The position numbers and the translations under genes are program-made. Below are positions 33,044 to 41,158 of a stretch of 64,000 nt of DNA, in pieces. The DNA comes from CAYXDO01 sp964463485 (lineage in GTDB: Bacteria > Myxococcota > Kuafuiibacteriia > Kuafuiibacteriales > Kuafuiibacteriaceae). The notes beneath the pieces are model-generated. The model saw only the letters and a list, made by a program, of their open reading frames with translations. It searched no databases and had not been told where the DNA came from. Numbering within the stretch: the first letter of the stretch is position 1; each line of letters opens with the position of its first letter. Where the stretch lies: positions 45,494-109,493 of the forward strand of contig CAYXDO010000013.1 of NCBI GenBank assembly GCA_964463485.1, given 5' to 3'.

Positions 33044-35065
33044 TCACTCGGCCACGTAGCCGAGCGCCCGCAGCTTGGCCCGGAGCTCGGGGTCGAGCTC
33101 CGAGCGCCCCCCCGAGCCGACCGTCGCCGTGACCACAGCCAGCCCAGTATTCAACCGCGCGACGACGGTCGTGCTCGTTGGCGCCAGGTCGAGCTCCTCG
33201 CGCGGATCACGCTCGACGTCGTAGAGCTCCACGAACGACCCAGCTTGAATCAGCTTGTGCGGACCGTCGACGGTAGCGTGGCGATCGACGCGGTACCTTG
33301 GGTGCCAGTCGGCGATCATCTGGAACACTCGTCCCTCCGCGAAGACAGGCCGACGCACGCGGTCTCCGCGGAGACTGCGCCCGAGCCTGCCGGGCGGAAC
33401 GGACAAGCCGGCGGCTTCGAGGATGGTCGGAAAGACGTCGACCCCCGAGACCACGCCTGAGTCTCGTCCCACTCTCTCCGAGCGAGGAAACTTGATGAGG
33501 AGCGGCACGTGAATCTGGTCTTCGTACACGGACGAAGCATGGCCCACGTAACCCTTGGCGCCAAAGGCTTCGCCGTGATCGGAGGTGACGATGACGATCG
33601 CGTCCCGATAGCGCTCGAGGCGGCGGAGTAAATCGAAGAGTACGGTCAGATCGCGGTCGAGCGATCGAATCGCGGCGTCGTACATATCGGAGAGTCGTTG
33701 CTCCTCCTCGCGACCGGGAGCCTGCGATCGACTCATGACGCGTTTGCGAAGGGCATCATACTCGGGCGTGCTCAAGTCTCCACCTTCGGGCTGCAAATCG
33801 GACGGCACGAGATAAGGCCAGTGAGCCTCCATGAAGTTGAGGAACAAAAAGAAAGGCGCGTCTGCGCCCACGGCGTCTTCGACCCAGGGCACGGCGACAC
33901 TCATCACCTCGTCCGCGCTCATCCGATGACTCTCGGAGAACCATCGAGGGAGCCACCGGGTCAGCAAGTCATCGAAGGTTCGCCTGAGAAAGACCTTCGG
34001 AGCGGGCGACAGGATCGCGAGCCTACGCTCGGCGTAATAGGCTTCAAAGCCCTGCGCGAGTCCGAGCTTCGGGTTGAGGTATCCGAAATTCGCGCCCACT
34101 CCGATCGTCCAATAACCGGACTCGGCGAGGAGCTCGGCGAGCGTCTGGTGCTGATCCGAGAGAGGAGCTCCGAAGCGCTTTTCCCGAGTGTAGTGCGCGC
34201 CGTGCTCCGATGGGTACAGGCCGGTGAAGAGCGATGCGTGGGACGCCAGCGTAAAATTGGAGGTCGAATACGCTCGATCGAAGACGACCGAGTCGTCGGC
34301 GAGCTTTGCGAGTGTTGGAAGGCGATCGGCGATACTCATCGCTTCACTCGGGCTCGCTTGGTTCGGAGGCATGAGGCGGTCGAACCGGACCGTATCGAGG
34401 ACGACGAGGATCACATCTGGACGGCCACTGCGCGGAGACGGCGCCGGAAAATCGGGGCGCGATGGACCGGGAACCGAGTTGAGCGCGAAGGCGGCGGCTA
34501 TCACGATCAGGTTCGCCACCACGAGGGCTCGCGCGCTCCGAACCTGAAGCGGAAGTCGTCTGGCGAGGGCGCCGAGTACGAGGATGCAAACGAAGCAGGC
34601 CGTGGCGAATGGGAGCTCGAGCCAGCCGTCAGTGACTCGCTTCAGGGTGAGAGCGCAGGCGACGAAGGCAAAGGTCTCGACGGCGGCGATCGGCGCAAAG
34701 ACGGGCAGCGCCCAGCGCCAAGCGGCGCAAGACCCCGCGACCGCAGACGCCGCCACAGCCACCGTCGCAACGCTCGGCTCGGCCACGAGCGCTCTGAGCG
34801 AGAAGGGAATCAAGACGGAGGCGACGGCGAGGACGCGCGCTCTGCTCGGAGAGGCCAGGCGAGGTACTCGGGCGACGAGGTGTCCGAGGAAGTGCCCGAG
34901 GACGAAGTAGACGAGCGAGTAGGACAGGCACGCGAGGGGGTGGAGCGGCTCTTCGGCGACGAATTTCGGAGGCACCATCCAAGGCGCCACCATCGTCAGA
35001 GCGCACTCGATCGAGGCGTGCGCCAGCCAGGCATCACGGATCTGATTGCTGGCCGGCCGAGTCAC
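33044..35065 (-). CDS. Membrane-anchored sulfatase/alkaline-phosphatase superfamily hydrolase
   Basis: A 673-aa protein. Residues 1 to about 215 hold five or six TM segments. The rest is a sulfatase fold: PDVILVVLDTVRFDRL (metal Asp), the nucleophile region STSNFTLASHASLFTGLYPS, IVIVTSDHGEAFGAKGYVGH (metal Asp/His) and the usual C-terminal LRALGYVAE. The Cys/Ser-x-Pro-x-Arg motif needed for formylglycine is absent; Thr or Ser of the TLASHAS segment would be the nucleophile, as in LtaS- and phosphoethanolamine-transferase-like branches. A lipid or glycan phospho- or sulfo-ester substrate at the outer face of the membrane is inferred. Confidence 0.82.
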   Translation of the reverse strand: MTRPASNQIRDAWLAHASIECALTMVAPWMVPPKFVAEEPLHPLACLSYSLVYFVLGHFLGHLVARVPRLASPSRARVLAVASVLIPFSLRALVAEPSVATVAVAASAVAGSCAAWRWALPVFAPIAAVETFAFVACALTLKRVTDGWLELPFATACFVCILVLGALARRLPLQVRSARALVVANLIVIAAAFALNSVPGPSRPDFPAPSPRSGRPDVILVVLDTVRFDRLMPPNQASPSEAMSIADRLPTLAKLADDSVVFDRAYSTSNFTLASHASLFTGLYPSEHGAHYTREKRFGAPLSDQHQTLAELLAESGYWTIGVGANFGYLNPKLGLAQGFEAYYAERRLAILSPAPKVFLRRTFDDLLTRWLPRWFSESHRMSADEVMSVAVPWVEDAVGADAPFFLFLNFMEAHWPYLVPSDLQPEGGDLSTPEYDALRKRVMSRSQAPGREEEQRLSDMYDAAIRSLDRDLTVLFDLLRRLERYRDAIVIVTSDHGEAFGAKGYVGHASSVYEDQIHVPLLIKFPRSERVGRDSGVVSGVDVFPTILEAAGLSVPPGRLGRSLRGDRVRRPVFAEGRVFQMIADWHPRYRVDRHATVDGPHKLIQAGSFVELYDVERDPREELDLAPTSTTVVARLNTGLAVVTATVGSGGRSELDPELRAKLRALGYVAE

Positions 35066-35072
35066 GGCGAAA

Positions 35073-35261
35073 AACCGTTGCCGTCGCCGTTGCTGTTACC
35101 CTCGCCGTTGCTGTTACCGTCGCCGTTGCCGTTGCCGTCGTCGTCGCCGAACTCATGACGGCCGTTTGTAGGAGTCCAGGCCCTCCTGGTGTAGTTTCGT
35201 GCGACGTCCGGCACCGCTCGTTCATATCACTTCGGCGATGGCGACGGCGACGGCAACGGTT
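35073..35261. repeat. Intergenic hexamer arrays with perfect 17-bp inverted ends
   Basis: This lies in the 333-bp gap between the sulfatase-like gene and the giant lipoprotein gene. The left arm 35073-35089 and right arm 35245-35261 are exact reverse complements (17 bp). The left side continues as imperfect (GCCGTT/GCCGTC)n to about 35150. The architecture matches element R1, with a different hexamer. No gene is seen in this gap. Confidence 0.75.
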
Positions 35262-35320
35262 GTGACAATACGTGATTCGAGGATTTCTCAGATGGCGACT
35301 TCTCAGCAGCCCACTGGATG

Positions 35321-35348
35321 ACACAGTAGTGCTAACACAGCAGTGCTA
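35321..35348. repeat. 14-bp tandem repeat
   Basis: Two adjacent copies, ACACAGTAGTGCTA and ACACAGCAGTGCTA, differ at one base and lie 50 bp past the stop codon of the giant minus-strand gene. Confidence 0.7.
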
Positions 35349-35398
35349 GGTAGGCGAAGTCAGCGTGGTCACGAGCTTCTGGGGATCTGTACCCAGAA

Positions 35399-38300
35399 TC
35401 AGGGCGCCAGGGTGAGATCGAGGAAATAGGTCATATCGCCGCCCTGATTCACACCGCTGCCGCTCTCGAACTCCCAGTTGGCCACCGACACGTAGTAGGT
35501 GCCCTCCGTGAGGCCGGCGGCCGCTGCCGTCGAGCAGAGGTTGGCCGGATAGTCGTCGTCGTCCACAAAGCTCAGCTCATCACCGACGTTGGTCCAAACC
35601 TTGACCGCCGTATCGATCGTTCCGCTGGGGCAGACCGAGGTCGGGTCGCCGAGCGTGAGATAGGTATGAGCGGTCAGGTTGAGAGTCTGCCCAACGGGGA
35701 CTTCGACCTTGAAGTAGTCACGTTCACCCACGCCAGCGGGAAGAACGCCGAGCACCGTGACGCTGCCTACGGCCGCGAGACCCGAATCGTCGAAGGTCGG
35801 CGTGGTCGGGTCGAACGGATCGTTGTTGGGCTCGGACTCGCTGAGTCCCTCGAACTGACACGTATCGGAGCATCCGTCACCGCTGATGAGATTTCCATCG
35901 TCACACGTCTCACCGGCAGACCCTTCAACCACCCCATTGCCGCACGCGGCCACGCTGAAGGTGGCCTCGACTTCGACGTCGCCCACCACGGTCCCCTCGT
36001 TCACGACCGCGAGGTAGTAGGTGCCTACGTCGAGGTCCGACACGTTCAAGGCGCCGCAGTCACCGGGTCCGCCGGCGCCGGCTTCGGCGACCAAGAGGGA
36101 CGCCGAGTCGATGAGGTAGAGGTGAGTATCGACGGTGCATGTGCCCGGGTCCCCCGAGTCGTGTGAGACGATCGCGACGGATGTGCCGGCGAGGGTGATG
36201 TCGACCTGGAAGAGTCGGTACTCGGCCGCAGGCAGCCCGATGATGGTGCCGGTGGCGAAGGGCGCACTCAGCGCCCCGAGAATCTCCCATTGACAGGTGG
36301 CGCTGCAGCCATCGTTCGCGTTGAGGTTTCCGTCGTCGCACTGCTCGGCGACGGTGACTTCGGTGATTCCGTTTCCGCAGATATCCACCGGCCGCGCGTC
36401 GATCACGAGCTGGTAAGTTGGGATCGTCGAGAAACCCAACCATGACTCGACCGACACGAAGTAATTTCCAGCCGGAACGAAGGCCTCGTTCGGGAAGATG
36501 CGGGAGCAGCTGCCCGTGCCGTCTTCATCGTCTGAGAAGATCTCGTTGCGCTGTTCGTCGTACAGGCGAATGACGGTGTCGATCGAGCACGTTCCGGAGA
36601 CGGCGTCATCGAAAGTCTCGATGGCGAGGTATGCCGGCGCGCCGAGCTGAACCGCATAGAAGTCGACCTGGGTCTCCGGGTCGATGCCGTCGGTGAAGAT
36701 CTGGGGTCCACCGGGCACCGGGAACGTATAGGTGCCCAACACTTCCAGCGTGCAGAGTGCGGAGCATCCATCGGCGTCCGTCGTGTTCGAATCGTCGCAA
36801 GACTCACCTGGGTCGACGATGCCGTTGCCACAAATGGGCGCCACCGTCTCGATGGTCAGAAAGTACACCGGGAGAGTATCGCCGAACGTGGGCGTCACCT
36901 CGATGAAGTACGTGCCGGCAGGCAGATTCTTCGTGGCGACGTTCACTTCGGGAGCGAGGCGGCCGCAGTTCGAATCCACTCCATGCCAGTCGTCTTCGGC
37001 GAGGATCGTCGATCCGTCGACGTCATAGAGCCGGAGCGTGGCCGAGTCGGGGCAGCCGCCGTTGGCGTCGGTCGCGACCTGTGCCAGGAGGCTGTAATCG
37101 GCGGGAACCACGACGGACCAGAAATCGCTGACGTCACCGGCGGTGGGGTCCAGGGCGCCGGCGAAAGTCCCAGGCACTGGGTCGGCGGCGTTGGCCGTAG
37201 TGAAGTCGTTGTTCGGCTCAGTCTCCGTGACGCCTTCGAAGGTGCACGTTGCCGAGCAGCCGTCCCCGGACGCCAAGTTGCCGTCGTCGCATTGCTCGAG
37301 CGCAGGCTCGGTCACGCCGTTGCCGCACCCCGGACCGAACGCGAAGATCACGACTTCGTACGCGGTGATCTCGTCGAGCGAGTTCCAGGGGTAGACGCGA
37401 AGGAAGTAAGTGCCTGGGCCGACCGCCGCGCCAGCATCGGTTCGCGGATCGATGAGTGAGCAGGACCGTGGGAGGTCTGGGTGCTCATCGTTGCTCGCGA
37501 GCAGGTTCCCCGCTTGATCCGTGAGCTCGATGACCGTGTCGGAGCTGCCCGTGACGGCGTCGCAGTCTGGCGCTGAGGGAACGAAGGTCTCGGCCCGAAT
37601 GAACCCAGCCGAGGTCATGTCGATACGGTAGATGTCGAGCTCCCCGACGGCGAGCGCCCCGGGAATCGTGGTGGGCGTCGTGGCAGGTCCCACGACCACG
37701 CCTGCGGCCTCGAGGGCGCAGGTCGCGTCGCAGCCATCGCCGGCGGTGGTGTTGCCGTCATCGCAGGACTCGGCCGCTTCGACGAAGCCGTTGCCGCAGC
37801 CCGGAGCCAGCACTTCTACGTGCAAGAAATACGCGCCGATGGCTTCATCATCGTTGAGGTCTGAAACTGCGATGTAATACGTGCCTCCGAGCATTCCGAC
37901 GGTCTGCTCAGCAGTGTCGGGCGCGAGGCGGCCGCAGCGATGGCCAGGACCGCCCGAGCTGTTCGTCGCGAGGATCGTGGTGCCATCGCTATCGTACAGC
38001 GTCAGGGTAGCGCTGGCCGGGAACGGGCAGGAGTCGAAGCCGTTGATCCCGACCTGCGCGAAGAGGTGGTACCCAGCCGGAACGTTGACTGAGAAGAAGT
38101 CGACCGGGTCCGTCGTCGGATCGATCGATCCAGAGGCAGACGCAGGAGCCGTGAGCGAGACGGCCGTCGCCGTCGAGTTGTTCGGTTCGGTCTCGAACGT
38201 CCCCTCGAAGGCGCACAGCGAATCGCAGCCATCGCCGGCCGTCGCGTTGCCGTCGTCGCACTCTTCGCCGGCTCGAGACTCGCGGTACCCGTTGCCGCAG

Positions 38301-40297
38301 GCCGGCTCGACGAGGTTCACGAAGAGCGTGTACGCGCCTGTGTCGGAAGTGTAGCCACGAACCATGATGAAGTAGGTGCCGGCCGGGAGGTCTCGCACGC
38401 CAACATCCGTGGCAGGAGCAACATCGGAGCAGAAGTCCGGGCCGCCATCGTCGTCGAAGGCCAACTGGTTCATGGCCGAATCGAAGACGTAGATTTGCGA
38501 GTCGACGACGCAGTCCGTGTAAGCGTGAATGCCGTAGCCCGCGGGGACGGTCACGGCGTACCAGTCTTCTTCGTCGGCCACCAAGACTTCTCCGGACACG
38601 CCCGTGCCATCACCAGGAAGCGCCATCGCGGTAGCCGAGCTCGTGTTCGTACCTACGCCGGAGATGACCGCGGCGATCGTGGCCACCGTCGACTGCACGC
38701 TGAGAGGGCCGTTCGTCGCCGAGAGGCGGACCGCGCTGGTCTGGCTGACGACCCAGCTGTAGCTGCCGTCCGGTGTGCCAGGGAACCCAGAGACAGCAAC
38801 TCCATTGACCCAAAGCTGGGTGCTCGTGGCGTCCGTCGTCTCCCAAGTCACCGTGGCCGTCGTCGATCCGGTGAAGCTCGCCGGTTCCACGAGGAAGCTG
38901 TCGATCACCGGTGCGAGCGCGATGCTCACGGTGACTTGAGCGGTCGCCGTGCCGTTGGCGTTGCTGGCCTCGAGCGTATAGGTCGTCGTCGTTGCTGGCG
39001 TGACATTGATGCTGCCCGTGTTGCTCGTGACGTTGATGTCGTCGAACACGACGACGGCACCGTTCAGGACCCGGACACGGGTTGCGCCGGTGACGTTCCA
39101 GGAAAGGGTCGAGGATCCGCCAGCGGCCACGGTGGTTGGGCTCGCGGTGAAGCTCACGATCGAAGCTCCGACCGCGGTGACAGTGACGTTGACCGAAGCG
39201 GTCGCATCACCAGCAGCGTTCAGGGCCTTGAGCCCGTAGGAGATCACGCCGGCGGAAGCGGGCGTGGCCACGAAGGTGCCCGTCGCCGCAGACGCTGTGT
39301 GAAGCACGGTCGCGCCGAGCGAGATCTCGATGCCACCAGGCGCGTTGCTCACGTCCCACGACAGCGTCGTCGACTGGCCGAGGTTGATCGCGGTTGGGTT
39401 GGCGCCGAAGCTGTTGATCGTCGCCCCCGTCTGCACCGGGTTCACCGTCACGACGACCGTCTGGGTGTCGGTCTCGTTCGCGGCGTTCTTGGCCTCCAGC
39501 GTGTAGGTCGTGGTGTCCGCCGGCGTGACCATCTGGCTGCCGGTGAGGTTCGCGCCGTCGTAAACGGTGGCTCCAGAATCGTCGGTGACTTTGACGTTCG
39601 TTGCGTTGGTCACGACCCACGAGAGGGTGGTGCTGTTACCGGCCGTGATCGGGTTCGGCGAAGCGGTGAAGCTCGTGACTTCCGGCGCGGGCGGCGTCGC
39701 CTGCACGGTGATCGTGACGGTCTGGGTTCGCGGACCGCCGACGCCCGTGGCCTCGAGCGTGTACACCGTCGTCTCGGTCGGCGTGACCATCTCGGTGTCA
39801 TTGAAGCGATTGCCTGACGCCACGATCTCAGCCGAGGGCGTCGTAATCTTGACCGCCTCGGCATTGAGAACGCTCCACGTGAGCATGGCGCTCTGACCCA
39901 CCGCGATCGTGGTCGGGTTGGCATCGAACGAAACGATCTGAACTTGGTTCATGACCGCTTCGACGACGACAGTCAGCTTCTTCGTCGCGGTGCCGCCATC
40001 GCCAACGGCCGTCAGTGTGAACTCCGTCGTCGCCGTCAGCGGCGCCGAATCGACCGAGCCTTTGAGGCCTGCCGGCAAGGTGAGGTCGCCGCCTGGATTC
40101 GCGGCGATCCGCACGGTGTTCGCGTTGGTGACCTCGTAGGTCAATTTCACCGTCGCGTTCGCCGTCACGGACATCTTGTCCGCCGTGAACGTGACGATCG
40201 AAGGCTGCTTCTTTGGTTCCTCTTCGTCTCCACAGGCCGCGAACGCAAACATCGCGGCCATTGGAACGAAGAGACGCGTGGCATTTCTCAACATCAT
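35399..40297 (-). CDS. Giant modular lipoprotein: Ig-like, PPC and DUF4215 repeats
   Basis: A 1632-aa surface lipoprotein. Start ATG 40297 gives MMLRNATRLFVPMAAMFAFAAC; a purine-rich GGGAGACGG precedes it, and the open frame upstream to 40357 is discarded. Residues about 30-560 hold six Ig-like domains of about 85 aa (pattern FTASPxxxxxGxSxTLSWxV...TYTLEAxN). After that, seven PPC-like beta-sandwiches (DEEDWYAVTVPAGYGI type, LPAGTYFIMV) alternate with six DUF4215 Cys repeats (CGNG...CDDGN...GDGCSATC). Each PPC ends in a calcium-friendly D-rich DDDGG/EPNND segment. No catalytic module is seen. Adhesin or matrix role inferred. Confidence 0.88.
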   Translation of the reverse strand: MMLRNATRLFVPMAAMFAFAACGDEEEPKKQPSIVTFTADKMSVTANATVKLTYEVTNANTVRIAANPGGDLTLPAGLKGSVDSAPLTATTEFTLTAVGDGGTATKKLTVVVEAVMNQVQIVSFDANPTTIAVGQSAMLTWSVLNAEAVKITTPSAEIVASGNRFNDTEMVTPTETTVYTLEATGVGGPRTQTVTITVQATPPAPEVTSFTASPNPITAGNSTTLSWVVTNATNVKVTDDSGATVYDGANLTGSQMVTPADTTTYTLEAKNAANETDTQTVVVTVNPVQTGATINSFGANPTAINLGQSTTLSWDVSNAPGGIEISLGATVLHTASAATGTFVATPASAGVISYGLKALNAAGDATASVNVTVTAVGASIVSFTASPTTVAAGGSSTLSWNVTGATRVRVLNGAVVVFDDINVTSNTGSINVTPATTTTYTLEASNANGTATAQVTVSIALAPVIDSFLVEPASFTGSTTATVTWETTDATSTQLWVNGVAVSGFPGTPDGSYSWVVSQTSAVRLSATNGPLSVQSTVATIAAVISGVGTNTSSATAMALPGDGTGVSGEVLVADEEDWYAVTVPAGYGIHAYTDCVVDSQIYVFDSAMNQLAFDDDGGPDFCSDVAPATDVGVRDLPAGTYFIMVRGYTSDTGAYTLFVNLVEPACGNGYRESRAGEECDDGNATAGDGCDSLCAFEGTFETEPNNSTATAVSLTAPASASGSIDPTTDPVDFFSVNVPAGYHLFAQVGINGFDSCPFPASATLTLYDSDGTTILATNSSGGPGHRCGRLAPDTAEQTVGMLGGTYYIAVSDLNDDEAIGAYFLHVEVLAPGCGNGFVEAAESCDDGNTTAGDGCDATCALEAAGVVVGPATTPTTIPGALAVGELDIYRIDMTSAGFIRAETFVPSAPDCDAVTGSSDTVIELTDQAGNLLASNDEHPDLPRSCSLIDPRTDAGAAVGPGTYFLRVYPWNSLDEITAYEVVIFAFGPGCGNGVTEPALEQCDDGNLASGDGCSATCTFEGVTETEPNNDFTTANAADPVPGTFAGALDPTAGDVSDFWSVVVPADYSLLAQVATDANGGCPDSATLRLYDVDGSTILAEDDWHGVDSNCGRLAPEVNVATKNLPAGTYFIEVTPTFGDTLPVYFLTIETVAPICGNGIVDPGESCDDSNTTDADGCSALCTLEVLGTYTFPVPGGPQIFTDGIDPETQVDFYAVQLGAPAYLAIETFDDAVSGTCSIDTVIRLYDEQRNEIFSDDEDGTGSCSRIFPNEAFVPAGNYFVSVESWLGFSTIPTYQLVIDARPVDICGNGITEVTVAEQCDDGNLNANDGCSATCQWEILGALSAPFATGTIIGLPAAEYRLFQVDITLAGTSVAIVSHDSGDPGTCTVDTHLYLIDSASLLVAEAGAGGPGDCGALNVSDLDVGTYYLAVVNEGTVVGDVEVEATFSVAACGNGVVEGSAGETCDDGNLISGDGCSDTCQFEGLSESEPNNDPFDPTTPTFDDSGLAAVGSVTVLGVLPAGVGERDYFKVEVPVGQTLNLTAHTYLTLGDPTSVCPSGTIDTAVKVWTNVGDELSFVDDDDYPANLCSTAAAAGLTEGTYYVSVANWEFESGSGVNQGGDMTYFLDLTLAP

Positions 40298-40444
40298 CCG
40301 TCTCCCAAACTCTCTACGCGGGGTGACCCGACACCTCGGCGCTAGGGGCGGACGCATAGTGCATCCGGCTGGGAAAATCTACGGGGAATCGAGCGGAACT
40401 GGTAGGATATTGAATTGACTGATGTTTCGTTCGTAGCGCAGGAG

Positions 40445-41074
40445 CTACGGCGAGAGGCGCTGCGCACGGATTGCATCGCCCGCGTCGAGACGAAAGAGGA
40501 AGCGATCGTGGAGTCGATCTGCGCGCCCAACCCAAGCCTCGAGGTCGCTGACGATCAGTCGGTAGCCTCCCCAGTGGGATGGCGCAGGAACTTCGCGTCC
40601 TGCGTACTGGACCTCCAGCTCGGCGATCCGATCAGCGAGCTCTTGGCGGGAGCGGAGCGGGCGGCTCTGCGCCGACGCCCAAGCTCCGAGTTGGCTGCCC
40701 CGCGGCCGCGTCCGAAAATAGCTGTCCACGTCGAGTCGATTCACGGGATCCACGCGGCCTTTCACGCGGATCTGCCGCTCGAGCGAAGCGAAGTGGAAGA
40801 CGAGCGCGGCCGACGGATTGACGGCCAAATCGAGCGCTTTTTTGCTCTCGAGGTTCGTGAAGAAGACGAGCGACCGCCCCTCGACAGCCTTGAGCAACAC
40901 CAGACGCGCATCGGGAGCACCATCGGCTCCCACGGTCGCGAGCACCATGCTGTTGGGGTTCGGCAGGCCGGTTCTGCTGGCCTCGCCGATCCAGCGGTCG
41001 ATCAAACGCATCGGGTCTGTGCGCGCCTCTGGGAGCACCTCGGAGCAGAAGTCGACGAGCTCGAGCGCGTCCAT
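40445..41074 (-). CDS. pdxH: Pyridoxamine 5'-phosphate oxidase
   Basis: FMN enzyme that oxidises PNP/PMP to PLP. The 209-aa protein has NSMVLATVGADGAPDARLVL, FFTNLESKKALDL, FASLERQIRVKGRVDPV, RPRGSQLGAWASAQS, the substrate Arg region HWGGYRL and the diagnostic C-terminus FRLDAGDAIRAQRLSP. Length and motif order match PdxH. It sits alone between two large surface-protein genes on the same strand, a housekeeping gene in an accessory setting. Confidence 0.95.
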   Translation of the reverse strand: MDALELVDFCSEVLPEARTDPMRLIDRWIGEASRTGLPNPNSMVLATVGADGAPDARLVLLKAVEGRSLVFFTNLESKKALDLAVNPSAALVFHFASLERQIRVKGRVDPVNRLDVDSYFRTRPRGSQLGAWASAQSRPLRSRQELADRIAELEVQYAGREVPAPSHWGGYRLIVSDLEAWVGRADRLHDRFLFRLDAGDAIRAQRLSP

Positions 41075-41158
41075 GTCGATCCTATACCACGGCGCAGATC
41101 GCCTTCGCGGGGGTTGTGAATCCTCGGCCTGGAGCCGCGACGTTCGTCGAGCTCGGAG

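Noticed and set aside
33698..35158. 486-aa plus-strand frame
   Set aside because: Antisense to the sulfatase-like gene; composition is charged and repetitive, and its C-terminus is made of translated intergenic hexamer repeats.
38495..39817. 440-aa plus-strand frame
   Set aside because: Antisense shadow over the Ig-like repeats of the giant lipoprotein.
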